This document shows positions 4,994 to 5,002 of a stretch of 5,002 bases of DNA, piece by piece (position 1 is the stretch's first letter; each line of letters starts with the position of its first letter). The position numbers and the translations under genes are program-made. Below the pieces are notes generated by a model, which was given only the letters and a program-made list of their open reading frames with translations, was not told the DNA's origin and did not search any database. Source of the DNA: Desulfobacteraceae bacterium (lineage in GTDB: Bacteria; Desulfobacterota; Desulfobacteria; Desulfobacterales; Desulfosalsimonadaceae); NCBI GenBank assembly GCA_027353395.1, contig DAIEHU010000219.1, positions 1-5,002 on the forward strand, given 5' to 3'.

Positions 4994-5002
4994 CGCGCTG
5001 AT

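Overview
The window reads like an ordinary chromosomal stretch of an anaerobic, moderately GC-rich Gram-negative bacterium. A sulfate-reducing member of the Desulfobacterota (old Deltaproteobacteria) is my best guess. This rests on an Isf-like iron-sulfur flavoprotein and a second FMN-reductase-type flavoprotein, a sigma-54 promoter in front of the ammonium channel gene, and two intergenic palindromic repeats of a style I associate from memory with such genomes. No marker here fixes the taxon.

Left part (1-2300), leftward genes. After the tail of a rightward reading frame (stop at 84-86) and a terminator-like region come queF (7-cyano-7-deazaguanine reductase, queuosine synthesis) and amt (ammonium channel), both on the minus strand with amt upstream of queF. 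Both probably start later than the longest open frame suggests. amt most likely begins at a GTG (2034-2036) behind a perfect AGGAGG, which leaves a clean signal peptide. queF most likely begins at the ATG 568-570 behind AGGCGG. Upstream of amt there is a near-consensus sigma-54 -24/-12 promoter (2137-2152). About 125 bp upstream of its predicted start lies a perfect 11-bp inverted repeat (2235-2267), suitable as an enhancer-binding-protein site. Together these look like a nitrogen-status control region.

Middle (2301-2634), non-coding. A 121-bp interrupted palindrome (2301-2421) looks like a dispersed repeat or MITE-like element. Beyond it lie a possible weak promoter and the leader of the next genes.

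Right part (2635-5002), rightward genes. A 191-aa flavodoxin-fold protein carries the compact cysteine motif CX2CX2CX7C of archaeal-type iron-sulfur flavoproteins. It overlaps by 8 nt a 309-aa metallo-beta-lactamase-fold hydrolase with a complete set of metal ligands and a C-terminal helical or winged-helix-like region, so the two are probably translationally coupled. After a 210-bp spacer containing a second large palindrome (4185-4253) comes a 198-aa flavoprotein of the same family. It has lost the third cluster cysteine and is probably a plain FMN-dependent oxidoreductase. A Shine-Dalgarno-like AAGGA at the right edge suggests a further rightward gene starting at about 5001.

I see no rRNA, tRNA, CRISPR, transposase or phage genes. 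The observations most worth following are the amt control region, the coupled Isf-like flavoprotein/MBL hydrolase pair of unknown substrate, and the two palindromic elements.
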